64,000 nt of DNA from Owenia fusiformis (Eukaryota; Annelida; Polychaeta; Sabellida; Oweniidae): the NCBI GenBank assembly GCA_903813345.2, contig CAIIXF020000012.1, positions 30,595,001 through 30,659,000 of the forward strand, written 5' to 3'. The stretch's first letter is position 1, and each line of letters starts with the position of its first letter. The notes beneath the pieces were generated by a model. That model saw nothing but the letters and a program-made list of their open reading frames with translations. It made no database searches and was not told where the DNA came from. Of this stretch, positions 1-12,750 are shown one piece after another. Made by a program: the position numbers and the translations under genes.

Positions 1-1857
1 TGCACTTTTGTTTCCTATCATGGTAAGATGCTGCTTTAAAGTTGCCATGCATAGCCCCCCCCCCTCCCCTAAATTATCTGTAACTATTATCATTCTGTTT
101 ATGTGTGTGGTACAACCTGTTATACCTCATGTTTCGCCCCCTAGAACTGATGATCCGCCCATCTAATTATGGCCCGCTATTTAGATATCTTATACATTAG
201 AACAGGCGAATTAACGTTACATTACATCATATTCATTTCGTAGATCATTTTGATATTTTTCCTAAAATATGTTATATCCGTAATATGCAAACGAAGGTAT
301 TTGTCTACAAACTTGGGAATTCTTAATTGACGCATCTTTCAAAGAAAATACGCAACTCTGCAAGGTCACCTGACACATAAATAAACGGATGAATAAGTGA
401 AAATGGATAAAATGAACATAAATGGCCTTCTATACTACGCTTTTAACATTAAACCATGATCATTGTGATATAGGGTGTATAAATATAGTATATAGCACGT
501 TGATGAAAATGATACATCCCGTATATCCCCGTATGTACATCCCGTACATTTTCCTCTCGTGATTTATGAACTTTTTTTTTAATGAATTATCATTGTATAT
601 GGAAAAGCTATTCATTTTAATAAATCGAATATGCAATCCCCCCTGGGTTATATATTCGTACTGTCTTATCAATTTGTTACCCCCACCCCCCTCCCCCCTT
701 ATATTCATATAAAGGGGCATAATAAGGACCTTTCCTTTAATCCATTAAGGGCCAAATAGTAAGCGTTCCATTATCCTCAGAGGTTCATCAGACTTACACA
801 TTGGCAATCAATTTACATATCCTGACAATGGACTATATATTTATGTAATCGTGTAATTAAGGATGCCCGTGAGAATATAACTCTGAATGGACTTAATGGC
901 TATAATGCTCACACCACATACAGTTTTGGAAACTTAAAGTGGGCTTATAGTACTGTTTGATTACTAAAGCATGTTATAGTTAATCAAAAAAGCGATTTCA
1001 AGCTCAAAACATTGTGAAAAGAAAGTTTTATTTCCCATCCATTCAACTTAATCGATGCGCAACATTAAAACATAACACTAAATATATTTCCACTTTATAA
1101 CAAGTCACATAGAATGAGTCATATTAAGTACGAACAACCATTATTTTATTGGTATTAAAACTCCATTTCAGCAATTTATATCATACAAATGTACAAACGG
1201 CGAGCGTCAACCAGTTGACTTGAAACTCTTTCTGAGTACATACGCTCATTTGAATTCAAGAAAATCGTATATACATCAGTTTAAAGGCCAATCCACTAAC
1301 GCATCACCAGTCAAAAATACAAAATGGCATATAGCCAAATCATGAAAAAAGATAACTATTTCATTTTTTATAAAATATTTTCATAAACACAACACTCGGG
1401 CAGTACATGTACGTACATAACAGTATTTTAACATCTCTGTATTTTATACAAAAATAACGCGTATCATCAGATTCGCCATCTATCTTTGGAATTAGAAGTT
1501 AGAAGTACTTTTTTCACATACTGTGTTTGACAATGTCGTGGTTGAACAGGGCGATAGATAGGTGGCAGTAGTTGTCTGTCTCGTGCTCGTCTAGTTGAAG
1601 GGAAAACATTTTTGAATGCTTCAAATAGCAGTGATTTGAATAAAAAAAATATTGGTGACCATAGTCATTCCTCCCATTGAATGCAATTTTCATATATTGT
1701 ATATAACCATATGCCTATTAGTTATAATGGATCAGGGGGAGCCATCTTGCACCATCAAGGTATTTCATATGACTGAAGGAATACCACTCTACTATACCTT
1801 GCATTTGGTGTTCATGAGCAACCCTTTTGGCTTATTAGTAATGATTATGTATTTGTT
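1..1857. other. Intergenic stretch, no gene seen
   Basis: AT-rich sequence with short C-tracts near 54-68 and 680-700. I see no exon with usable splice sites and no recognisable domain on either strand. It lies beyond the probable polyadenylation site of the minus-strand EGF-domain gene. Confidence 0.5.
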
Positions 1858-1863
1858 TTTATT
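1858..1863 (-). terminator. Candidate polyadenylation signal of the EGF-domain gene
   Basis: An AATAAA hexamer on the minus strand, about 175 nt after the stop codon at 2037-2039. Further minus-strand AATAAA motifs occur near 1143 and 1028, so the exact site is not decided. Confidence 0.4.
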
Positions 1864-2036
1864 TGTCTGTTCCTTATTAATGGTTTATCGGTTGAAAGTT
1901 AGATGTTAGTAAGGCACTTTCAAAAATATATTAAACAATTCAATTAGACAAACAAAGTATCTTAGGAATTTCTAGGTGTTCGGTATAGTAGAGTGAATGC
2001 ACTGGTTTAACAGTATGGGGAGGAGCAGACGTCGAC

Positions 2037-5000
2037 TTAAAATGCCCTGTTGTGTCTTTGACGTGCCATTTCAAACGACAGGATCAAATCCTTCATTTCT
2101 TTCAGTAGTCGTTCCGGAGACTCCATTTGGGAACCTCTTCGGGCGCCAGCAGATGCCCAATTCGATATATTCTCTCTGAATCAAATATGAATTTTAGATA
2201 AGGGTAAGCGAAGAATCTGAAGAGGAGGTAAATGCACACTTGTGGCAACTTGTGCTTTCTCATACGAATACGTGTTACGCAGAATATGCCATATACATAT
2301 AGTCGCGTGGTATTTGTGATATGGGTGAATATGCTATACTGCCATATACCGCCGATGAATATGACATATTCGGCAGGTGAAAACGTGAAACAGATTAATT
2401 CGATTGGTCAGGAGATTGTACTCTAAATGTAAAACTACGCTGGGTTACCAATACTGTAAGCACTTCGAGCACAAATACTTGTATATGAATCCAGATAATA
2501 GGTTTTGTTTCTGGACCTTGTCGACTGTCGATTTTGCCCATAATATCCAAGAATATATAAGCACAAATGCTAAAGGGAAGGGGGACTAAAACTTTAAAGA
2601 AACCTAACAAGAAAAAGAACAAGAACGTGGGTTCGTATATGTTAATTTTTTCTTGCAGTGTGTGTTTAACTGTGTAACACAAAAAAACATTGGTTAGTGA
2701 GTTTGGCATATTCACCTGCGGTATATGGCATATTCGTCTGCGGTATATGACATATTCACTTGTGGAATATATTTGTGTCTACTGGATTACAATAGTTTGA
2801 TTGATAAAGGTGACATTTCAAATATATAGCCGAACTATATCTTCCCCGAGGGCTCCGACATCGTCAAAATAACGAAAGCCTGTGCACGAGTTTGCTACAT
2901 GTACCTACCTTTGCGGCCTGCCTATTTCGTTCGGTGCAGCATAAGCATTTTCGTGTACCATTCCTGGTGGCATTGTATTCGGGCCCTCTTGTCCTAACCA
3001 ATCGTTTAAGGGACTCCGGTGCCTAGATACAGGTACAGACTTTGAGATGTATTTCATGTATTTGTATTTGTTTTTGGTACAATACTGTAAGAAGCCTCTG
3101 TGTATGATCTCGAAAAATTACACTCACAAATTGGCGAGACAAACTTAAAAACTCAGACTAAACTTAAGCTGATCAGGATATTACAAGGCACGACGCTATG
3201 GAACTAGATTTTTCAATTACTCAGATGCGAGTAGGTAGTTACCCGTTTCACCACCAGGTGGCTGATTCGGGGGAAATAACATGGCAGGGTATTACAAAAG
3301 TCACTTAAACTTGAATATGCATCAGTTTTAGTGGTTCACTTTTCAAATTACCCTTATGTATGTGATAGTTATACAAATTAAAACATGTCCAGTAAAAGAA
3401 AATATTATCTGGCCAACACAAGAAAAGATATTTCACTTTTTGTAGTTTTACAACATTGGGTCTATGGGGAATCTTCCCGACCTAAAAGCCACATTTTCAA
3501 AGAAAATTAAATTTTCAAAGTTGATAAACTCTTTGCAAAACCACGTTCTTAGAAGTAATTTTATATGTAGATTCCAAATATGACACCAGTTTGACTGAAT
3601 TATGAATTTTTAATGACGAAAATTAAGATTATTTCTACTCGCATCTAGCATATTGTAAACGTAGATGAAGATTACTCTTACATATGAGTGATTGGTCTGA
3701 AAGAGGATAGATGAGGAGTCGCTTTAATTGAACAAACGAGGGTCAAAAGAATGACGCCATTTGTCCCAGGAATTGGATTTAGAAAGGAAAAGGGTCGCAC
3801 TGTGGAAGTCTGCTAATTGCAAAATTGATTAATTAGTGCTTTCGTGAACATGGTGAGATTCGGGTATTTTTCTAAATCCAAAATTGATCCGGTTTGATAT
3901 ATAACATTTAACTTTAGTACTTTAATAAGAGACCTGTATTTGATAGAATATGTAAACTTTGAATCTTTAAAACATCTCCCTGGTGATTGGAAAAAATATA
4001 TCGGATGCAAGTGACTTTATCTTTTTCAATCATAAACCATTTAATCACAAAACAGTCAATCTCTTATGTTTTTACCTCTGTTCTGTTTGTTGATGTTTTA
4101 GCTGTTGTTGTCCTGGTAACTGCCTATTTTGTTTTGAGGGTATCAGTTCATTGGTTCGCTTCCATATCACAACAAACCACAAAGCAACGAGTATTAGTAG
4201 AATTGCCAAAAGTAAACATGTTGCTATGGTGATTCCCCATAAAGCCCTGACATCTGGTGGAAAAAATTTAAATGATTGTTATGGCACAGCATGTCGAAAC
4301 CTGGTGCGGCCTATGAGGAAAATTTGATTAGGGAAATGAGTAATGAGTATACGCACAAAGTGCCAAAGGGAAAGGACCCGTAGTTGTAATGGGACCTAGC
4401 AGGGAAAAATATATACCAGGCATAAGAACAAACCCCATATATCCCAAAACCAGAATCTAACGTAAAAAAATATGTATAATACCCCTTTTCTCCAACCATT
4501 CAAAAACCAATATCACAATCCAAGACCAAAACACCAAGAAATATTTGATCCATATTGAAATCATTACAAAAAATGTTGAAGAAAAAATTAGAAATTGATA
4601 GCCAATACTCATAAACATCAATAATTGTTGTAGATACAAGCATTTGTACAAGATGATGTGGGATGGACAATATCGAGTCTTAAAGTCAATAAGCATATCA
4701 AAGGGTCAACATCCATTGGCAAAGCTGTCGCAATAATCAATAAAACACAACAATTCACAAAGGTCATAAAAAGAAAACGATGGCTGGTTTCGATCCCTAT
4801 TTCTCAACTATTAATGCCAAAACCGGGATCCACCTCAAAAGGTACTAAAAGCAAAAAAAGCAAAAGGAGTTCAATGCCAAATTCTTATACAATTGGAGAG
4901 GCAAACATACCATTTTTAATTCAATTGCTAAACCTTTCGAGGGAATATTTTTTATATACCTATTTCACATCCTTTCCCGGAAAAACCTGGCCAACATCTA

Positions 5001-5127
5001 CATGTCAGCTCTGAAGTGACGAAACCTGCAGTGTGTAGCTGTTTCGGACATGAACCACCGTTGTAACACACCAGTTGCAGTAATGTTGGTAATGTGTCAC
5101 CGGGGAATGTGCGAGAAATGTTGCAAA
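2037..5127 (-). CDS. EGF-like single-pass membrane protein, 3' exons
   Basis: Four coding exons on the minus strand: 5127-4960, 4253-4076, 3022-2909 and 2175-2037, ending in TAA. Each has AG/GT borders and the phases match (1, then 2, then 2). The first exon encodes an EGF-like module with CYNGGSC and CRCWPGFSGKGCE. The second gives a membrane span of about 25 residues (LLLAILLILVALWFVVIW) followed by Lys-Arg, as expected for the cytoplasmic side. The last two give a tail of about 110 residues ending in a charged helix (ERLLKEMKDLILSFEMARQR). The order is therefore extracellular EGF, membrane span, cytoplasmic tail: probably a cell-surface adhesion or signalling protein. The N-terminal part lies upstream (above 5127) and was not identified with certainty. 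I do not recognise the family. Gene reality is strongly supported by phase agreement; function is inference. Confidence 0.85.
2270..2770. repeat. Inverted-repeat element in the last intron of the EGF gene
   Basis: Arms at about 2283-2385 and 2700-2768 are reverse complements built from a unit of about 24 bp containing ATATGNCATATACCGC. It looks like a small non-autonomous foldback element inside the intron between exons 3022-2909 and 2175-2037. Confidence 0.55.
4430..4645. repeat. Dispersed repeat, also at 62.95 kb
   Basis: The same order of blocks (AAACCCCA, CCCAAA, ATACCCC, ACCATTCAA, TTGAAGAA) appears at about 62950-63130 in the same orientation. The copies are clearly diverged. No coding capacity; this copy lies in an intron of the EGF gene. 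Confidence 0.5.
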
Positions 5128-6880
5128 CTGAAATAATATGTGAATATGTGTTGAATTGAATGTGATAATATTGTATTGGTTTTTAAAAGTGTAATAATGC
5201 TGAATAATTTGATTATATTGAATGTGGTTAGAATAATATGGCATTGGGTTAAATTTATATGGACAATTCAGTAAATTATTCCCGTGACAACTATATAAGA
5301 CTAATAATGAGAATGATGAAACCAACTCCCTGGGGGTGATAAATGAGCCAGGCCACAGGAAAAGGGGTCTTATCACAGATTTTTTCAATATTCTGATTTT
5401 TCTGTTTATCTTAAAAAGCACAAAGAGACCTTTCAAATGACCCATGGCTTATGTCTTAACAATTTTTCCTTGCATATATAGACCAAAAAGTCGGATTTGA
5501 ATTTAACACATTTTCCTCCTAATCTTGGGCACATTTTTGGCTCTGTAGCACAGTTCTAATTTTTGTGATAAGACCGGTTTTCCTATGGCCAGGCTGAAAT
5601 AATAGGATAAGATCAGGACTCCCTGAATTTTAGACAATGTGGCTTGTATCACAATATAAATGAGTGTGGAAACAATATATTTTAACGTACTTCTATCATA
5701 TCACTCCGAATTTAAAGGTTATCATAGCACCAGTGTATTCAATCATCCACAATACATCGAGTCTTGTGCTTAGATATTGCTAAAGACTTTTTACTGTTAC
5801 TCAAAGAATAAATTTCAACCAAAAACTTTCTGAACGATTTTAGCAAGGTTTGACCTTTTGACCTGCATAAGCAGTTGTCTTTCTAATCATTATGAAACGC
5901 TTATAAAACTAAATGGGGCATTGGAAGCACAACATAGCAAAGAAGGGCGTCGTGTTTATACCCAACAAGCAGAAATAATCATTTACATTGTGTTTACTCA
6001 CCTTTGGCCGACATTATGAATGTCCAATGATTATCCAAGTCCTGAGATGTCCACTTACTATCATAAACACATCAACATCTAGGTTACATGTATATGATAA
6101 CTGTGAGTCAATAGTGATATGAACTATGAAACAAAAAATCTTATCCTAGCCTCCTACGAGTGGATGGTATCTCTAAATACAATAGCTTTGTTTTTTACTT
6201 CTTCTGATATCGAGAACACATGAAGTATTCTTAAATCAATGATTAACTCTGTTGTAAATCTACACCCAATGTTTATGACAGAGTGGACATGGTTCTTTTT
6301 GAAGATATTGTACCATCACCTTTAACCTCAACCTCTTATGAAGTTATCGAAAGACTGTATTTGCAACACATCTTAGCTGTCTTACTAGCGTTTTTATCAT
6401 TTTTATAGCTACCAATGGTCAATAATAATTATGTTAAAGGATCCAATCCCAGGGTTCAATGAATTATACAATGATTTAACAACAAATATCTTGTTTCCAA
6501 CTCCAGATTTTGAATGAGTGCGGTATACATGACATTAGTGGCTTAAACCATTCACAATCCATTGAGTCGCGCGTGTGCTTAAAATATTTTCAGACATTGC
6601 AAAATATTTTGTACAAAAATTCACTTAAAAGAATGATTTTTTGCTAGAAAACGTTTTTGCAAGCGTTACAAAGTCGAATTGTCAAAGCTAGGTTCTTAGG
6701 TTTTGGTGTCAAAACTATCTATCTAGTATTGATAAAAACCAAATGCTTAACTGAAATTACTGAGGACTTGGAAGATTCTGGTAAGAATTCTAGTAAAACT
6801 CTATAAGACATGCTCCTCAAGTCAGCTTTAAGTTAAAAATAGTTATATCAACAATCATATATACGCTCGTTTTTTGATTC
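5128..6880. other. Upstream region of the EGF gene with small repeats
   Basis: An inverted pair (CCAGGCCACAGGAAAAGG near 5350, its complement near 5572-5597) marks a MITE-like element. Two diverged direct repeats of about 150 bp lie near 5705-5860 and 6540-6660. Upstream exons of the EGF gene must lie here or further right; only one weak candidate (6002-6057) was found. Confidence 0.4.
6002..6057 (-). CDS. Candidate upstream exon of the EGF gene
   Basis: A 56-nt minus-strand segment with a strong donor (AAAG then GTGAGT) whose phase 1 fits the acceptor at 5127. It would add KWTSQDLDNHWTFIMSAK before the EGF module. The acceptor (TATGATAG) has a poor pyrimidine tract and an in-frame stop lies just upstream, so the call is weak. 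Confidence 0.3.
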
Positions 6881-6881
6881 A

Positions 6882-7402
6882 GTATATATATCCCTTGGTA
6901 AATACAATATATCAACCCTCGGTCCCAACGGTCCCTCGGGTATATATACTGTATTTCCCTCAGATATACCCTATATCAAAAACCTCCCATTAAATACCGC
7001 TCTGTATCTCATACTTGAGTGGGTTTGGGGTAGATATCACTCGGGAATATATATCGTATCTGAGGAGCGGGCAGGATATATTGCATATGTCCCGCTCCAG
7101 GCCAAATGCGGGCAGATATAATATATCCATCCCGCTCCCGGGAATTTTTCAAAAGTTTAAATATCAAAAGTTTTAATTTTTAATTTTATAATTTAATTTT
7201 TTTAAGTTTAAATGTTACAATTTCATTGTATTGAACAAAAAGGATATTACCAAAATGTTAAATATAAATATCTTGTCATTTGAAAAAGGTGGAAAAGGTT
7301 ATATCTACCCTAAACCCACTCAAGTATGAGATACACCAGTTATGCGCGGTCGGTTTGGATACATGGAATATCCAAAACCTCCCAGTGCATAACCCCTATA
7401 TA
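6882..7402. repeat. Hairpin module B, module A, and a deleted module B
   Basis: From left to right: a hairpin at 6882-6990 with loop CCCTCGGTCCCAACGGTC; an element at 7004-7334 with terminal inverted repeats of about 34 bp starting GTATCTCATACTTGAGTG; and a shortened hairpin at 7335-7402. The middle element contains GC-rich palindromes around GGGCAGATATAATATATC. A close copy lies at 14919-15402 inside the intron of paralogue 1. No coding capacity. Confidence 0.7.
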
Positions 7403-10400
7403 TCTCAAAACGTCTTGAGACCCCTTTTGTGAAAAACTAGCATAATCTAAACATTTGTCAATCCAATATAAAAGTAATTCATTTGTAGCATTTATCTTAT
7501 TAATACCTGAGAAACAATACAAAACGTCGATACACTGATTACATATTTTTGGATATTGATAAGAAAAGTAACCTCAAACTTATAGCTTAGAAACCTAAAT
7601 CATATATTTAAAATCATTTTTTATAATATTTTTGTTGCACCGTGTACTCCAAATTGTGAAAAATTGGGATTTTATTTTTTGGTGATTTTTTTACCTCTGT
7701 TAATGGCAGACATAATTCAGCCTAAAAGCCGGACGTATATTGAACGGTTATGATAAAAATTATTAGGGGACATATGTAGGTATGTTAATGTAAGGTCAAA
7801 TATCGCTGCGCTATACGGTCAAGCCAAGTAACTTAGTCAACATTCGATATTTGTATGTTCATCAGTATTAACTAAGAATGGTGCCACAATTGAAGTAAAT
7901 CTCTGTTTAATTATTTTCAATAAACCTATCAGCAAACGTGTAAATGATAAATTTGATGTTCTGTTACATATTGGTGAAGCAGTCTTTGGGATATGGCCTA
8001 AATTTCTGAATTTCCACTATGTCCCTGTATACCCCTACTTAAAAAGATTTATGTTATTTGTAATTTTTCATTATGAATCAACCATAAATGTATTTTTTCT
8101 TGTTTACATACAGAATGAACTTTTTGTTTCCAAATATTGAAAGATGGTACTGCATTTATTTTCTCATGATATGGAGGAAACAAATGCGTGTCAATTTACA
8201 CTGTAATATCCCACATACTTATATTTCAAGGGTAGTTTTGAAGAATAATCAAGAAAATCCATGTTTTCTAATGAATTCATCCTTGTCAAAGAACGTAAAT
8301 GAGGATATGCGGTTTGAAAAACTAACAACATGTTTTAAGTTCTTACAATTCTTGTTTAAAACAAACATTTCGAAAGTTGTGATTTCGAATGTAATATCCA
8401 ACTCGATGAAATTTGTTGATATTTGTGAATTTTTTCTTTCGGAATGCACATTGCTGGATCACAGAACCTTGCCTTGTTCGAGATGCACAGAAAGGGTATT
8501 GTTAATACTTGACGTCGTTCGGATATTCGGATGTGATTGACGTTTTCGTTAATCTCCAACCACTGTAACTTCCAACTTAATTTTTGAAAGCCAAAAATGA
8601 TAGTCATGAATCGATATTTAAGTCACACGTGGATGCATACATCATGTGTCTACATTAACTGTCGAATACATGCCGACTTACATTTATTTAAATATACACA
8701 GTTAACTCAAATCATCAATTCTCGAAACGGTTTATCATATAACCTGACCTGAGTTTAATGTTTCATTTTAATTTATATTATGGTATCGGATTTGAGTATG
8801 ATTTTAGTTGAGGCTTAAACAAAGCAATAAAATTGCGTGAAACCTTTTGTGAAAATTCGAACGACTTTTCAAGAATCCTCCTTCAAAGTGTTACGACAGT
8901 GCTCCCCGGGAGTGGAAATTTCGTCTAGTGTAATCAAAATAATAGCGGGTGGTTTGAAATTTTGTTTGAGTTTATAGCTCAGCATCTATAAATTTAAAAA
9001 CGTGTCGCCTCATTGAGAGGTACATGCAGATTTTGGCGATCTATCTTTACAAAAGGCTAAATTTTGTGCAAAAACAGGAGTTGACACGCTTACATTTGGA
9101 ATTGTTTCCTACATAATTGTCGACTCATGTTTAAAAGTCATGAAAACAAGGTTGAACACAAAATAATAACCTAGTTACTGTCTATTTAGCATGGGATCAC
9201 TGAGGGAAATATTATTAATGACTTAAATCGTTAACAGTTAAGTTGTATTCCAAGAAACTTTTCAATTTAGAAATGCAAAATGTTCAATTTTGTTTTTCAA
9301 TTATAAAAAATGGCACCTGTAGAGAACAACGTTTACAAAATTATTTAAAACGGAGATATTAACTTATGTAACATTCGTTGGCATGTGTCAGGGAGTAAAT
9401 AAGAAGAATATGCATTTGATTCTATATCTTGTTCCCAAAGGAGTTTGTTAAGGAGCGGTATATCTTAACGTACTTTTATCATCCCGAACTCAAATATTTC
9501 GAATCCTTATTTCGACAACGCTTTGTTGAGAATGGATTCAAGATGTACTCAAAATTAATACGTTAAAAGATGTATTATCATCTTAATAACCACCTCACAA
9601 CTTATCTTGGAAATCAAAGATGTACGATTTTTGAGATTTTTATTTTCGAATGTTGACTTAGTTACTTGGCTTGACTGTATAGTGTGCTACCAACTCCTTT
9701 ATTAAAAATTATTAGACGTCCTAGAGATTTCATACCATGGACTACAAGGATGACACGCATAATCGTGAAGCGTTCCAAATCTTTCATATTTTTCCACGCG
9801 GTAGTGTTTAGCTCCTCCCCCGGGCTACCTGGCGCAACAATGACAGGCATAATCGCGAAGCGTTCAAAGTTTTTAATAATCTTAAATCCGGTATTGTTTG
9901 GCTCCTCCCTCTGGCTGTTCCTGGCTTCGCCCCTGGCTCGTTGCCTAAATCCTCCTCTGAGTTCCCTGACTTATTCCCTCGCACTTTTACTGTTGTTACG
10001 CCATACATGGCAGGGCGTAGCCATCCATTGTCAAGGGGGTGCGATATTTTGGGTTTGCATCCATCGTACCCCATATCTACGCCCATGCATGGGTGGAATT
10101 TAAAGTTTGTCAAATAAATCACAAATAGTACCGTTCGCTTGTCGGAAAAAGTCATCATGAAAATTGACTTCCAGTAGTATCGCAATCTAAACTTTGTCTC
10201 CGTTATGTTTTCCGAATAATATTTACTGGCCAGTATGTTTGCGCGAGAATGGTAATGGAAAATATATTACCCCATGTATAGTTCTCAAATGCAAATAGTG
10301 TGTAACAGAGAATGATTCTTATACACAATTTTTTATTATTTTTACCCAAATAGAGAGTATCTGGGCTGATGAAAAAACATTGTTAAAGAAAAAGTGAATG

Positions 10401-10849
10401 GAAAATTACGTTTACAAATGCCCATGATGCCGACATCTTTTATTTTATAAAATAAATTCAAAAGGCAAGAATCAACTCATAGGTAAAATCAGGTCCGTCT
10501 ATCGCAAATCTGTATTTATAAGCAAATTAGAATGTAAACCATGCAACATAGAAACAAGCAAGAGGATAGCATGTTTGTATGTAATAAGAACTAGTGCATA
10601 TAAGCATGCAGGATGGGCCTCAAACTAAAATATTGTGATGTAAATTGTATGTAATGCAAAACCTTTATTTCTTCTCTCTCGTTTCCTCTTGTTCATTATT
10701 GCCTTTTTCACTTCCGAAAAAAGGCCAGCTATCTAAATGTTATATTATAAAAATGGTTATATATCACGGGGACTATCCAGGCCCCGCTGGCATCGCGAGC
10801 AATGAGCTCGTGTTAGAAGCGTGGCCTTGAGAGATATGATAAAATTGAA
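7403..10849. other. Non-coding stretch with old repeats
   Basis: An inverted pair (TTACTTGGCTTGAC) lies at about 7805-7850 and 9646-9682. An internal direct repeat of about 110 bp (ATAATCGNGAAGCGTTC...) spans about 9755-9915. A 150-codon open frame at 8088-8540 follows a plausible acceptor near 8113 but has no recognisable domain and competes with minus-strand frames, so I do not call it a gene. Confidence 0.4.
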
Positions 10850-11125
10850 TTATCCTACACTTAGTGTACTAAATGTATAATAACATTGAAAAATACATTT
10901 GATACCTATTGGCAAAATGAATAACCGGAGCATATCGCCACGATATACTCCGGAAAAACCGCGGAGGATATCGTGACGATAATACTCCGGAAAACCCAAT
11001 GTGCGGAGGATATTGTTACGGTATCCTCCGCTTGTTGATTTCCCGCCAAAATGACTCTATTTGGCATGAAATTCATTTTGCAATCATATTATACAATTAG
11101 TACACTCCTTGTAAGTGTAGGATAA
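10850..11125. mobile_element. Triple-palindrome MITE (element C), copy 1
   Basis: Ends are inverted repeats of about 25 bp beginning TTATCCTACACTTA. The interior carries three near-perfect 27-28-nt palindromes at 10926-10952, 10962-10989 and 11004-11030, each with CGGAG and CTCCG ends and an ATATCGNNACGATAT-like core. The second copy (15747-16014) is in the opposite orientation. No coding capacity; the mobilising transposase is unknown. Confidence 0.75.
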
Positions 11126-11131
11126 TAAAAA

Positions 11132-11272
11132 CATCCTATGATTTTTTCAGCATATCATTTTAATCTACTCGTTGATATTAATATATGCACTCGTTCGCTT
11201 TCCTCTCTCGGGCAGATATCAATATCACATCGTAGATAAAAATGATATTCCTCAAAACCATAGCATATCCTA
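11132..11272. repeat. Foldback element D, copy 1
   Basis: A stretch of about 140 bp that is almost one palindrome, with ends ATCCTATGATTTT and a loop containing ACTCGTTCGCTTT. It sits 6 bp from element C, and the two are adjacent again at 15601-16014 in reverse order, so they behave as one composite. Confidence 0.7.
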
Positions 11273-12145
11273 AAAATATACAATTTTCTAAGATGCTTTA
11301 CTTAGTGAAACTCAGTACAACTTTATTTCATAGTACACTGGCTATTTCAATTGCAGGTCAACGACGTTCTTCTGCAACTGTAACTATATTTTCTCTCCCA
11401 AGGCCAGCTTCAATTCTATCATGAGCGTGATATAATATCCAATAGGATGTCTAACTGATTGTTATTTGAGCTATACATGTAATATGTAAATAAAAAATAA
11501 GATAGTTTCTATATAGCTGAATACTGTAAACAAATGAAAACAATAAACTAGTGCTGCCATTATTTTTTATTCAGGTTTTTACTTTGGCCAGACTGCTGTG
11601 TACTTGTGTGTTAAGATCTTGAAATAGTGACTAATTTCATGAATTATCATTTATCAAAAAGTGTTGGTTGAATCTGTCTAAATCTTGAATTGTATACCAT
11701 ATGATGACCCTGGAAATCACCAAAACATAACTTCTCCGCTGTTTCATTATTTAATTTTGTTTTACAAAATTATTGACACAAATTCTGTTAGAGGAATGGG
11801 TAGTGAGACAGAAGAGGTGTATAGATCATGGTGGACACTATGTTGAACACCTATACCCTTGAGATACTGTTAGTAAAATAAATAGGACAACATTAACAAA
11901 ATGTAAGGATTCAAACAAAACAGATCCTGCTCCGCCTACCCCCGACTCACGTTACTATAGCAACCATACTTTTTTCTTTATAAACCCATTCCTTGTAATT
12001 TAGGATTTCAATGTATGAATAGTGGAGGTAAACTGAGTGAAAGTTTCAGCTAGATTGACAAAGAAACAAATTTTTTATCTTTGCATTTGAGAATCTTTGC
12101 ACGAATTTAATGAAAGCCCTGTATTCTGATGTTCTTGTATATTGT
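11273..12145. other. Non-coding stretch related to the paralogue 1 intron
   Basis: Part of this stretch (about 11500-11720) resembles 16440-16640 as a diverged direct repeat. No exon or RNA gene was seen. Confidence 0.4.
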
Positions 12146-12450
12146 CTTTTGGTAATTCCTTGATATTTGGATTCATAATCATTGAAAGGGAGATTGACAA
12201 TGAAAAGGAAACGAAACGTCACCAATTTGGGGTAGAGAGGATATGCTTTTTAAATTTTGAATTTCAGATGTTGACTCAGTTATTGAGGCTGTCTTTTATA
12301 ATAATGCAATATGCAATTATTTCCATCACTTAAGGGAAAAATTGAGGATACGCTATTTAAATTTTGAATTTCGGATATTACAACAGTCATCGACCCTGAC
12401 TATATGATGATAAAATAAACATTTATTTCCATTTCTTTAATCATACAATT
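12146..12450. repeat. Locus-duplication segment, copy 1
   Basis: About 300 bp matching 22330-22650 in the same orientation, including CACCAATTTGGGG, GACTCAGTTATTG and AATTTGAATTTCGGATATT-like blocks. Here it lies directly before the promoter of paralogue 1; the other copy lies before the 8.2-kb inverted-repeat structure upstream of paralogue 2. It marks the left part of the duplicated locus. Confidence 0.6.
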
Positions 12451-12579
12451 AATATCCCAATCAAAAGCTGTCAATGTCAAGGTCAAATAACAAAGCATAT
12501 GCATGTAGCCCTAGCTTTATCTATAAGATTTCCTATGAGGCTTATCTTACCGATTACCGTATGAGATGTCAAGTGGTTT

Positions 12580-12750
12580 AAGCGCCAAATCGTACTAGTA
12601 TTTAATTTACATAGATGGCAGCAAGGGTTCAAATTATTGCAGATTCAAATCCAAGCGTCTGGAGTATTTAAGGCGATAACAGCCTTCAAGAGTATCAGAC
12701 GAGAAATATCGAATCTTACAACGTCTGATTCACGACCTGCAGATTTGAAT
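12580..12750 (+). promoter_or_regulatory. Promoter and leader of toxin-like paralogue 1
   Basis: About 150 bp just before the start codon align with 31040-31205 before paralogue 2. Shared blocks include ACATAGATGGCAGC, TTCAAATTATTGCAGATT and a TATA-like TATTTAA at 12665-12671. Initiation is expected about 30 bp further on, giving a leader of roughly 55 nt. Conservation of promoter as well as coding sequence shows that whole loci were copied, not mRNAs. Confidence 0.6.

Noticed and set aside
4072-4075. TAA after the membrane-span exon as the end of the EGF gene
   Set aside because: It overlaps a GT donor in phase 2, and two further exons with matching phase and a proper stop follow.
6250-6420. 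Plus-strand frame with VLFEDIVPSPLTSTSYEV
   Set aside because: No splice borders or domain match; kept only as a remark because composition is protein-like.
9684-10185. Frames of 125-139 codons on both strands
   Set aside because: They run through an internal direct repeat of about 110 bp and show no domain; overlap on both strands suggests chance.
10926-11030. CRISPR-like array of three palindromes
   Set aside because: Only three units with irregular short gaps inside a TIR element.
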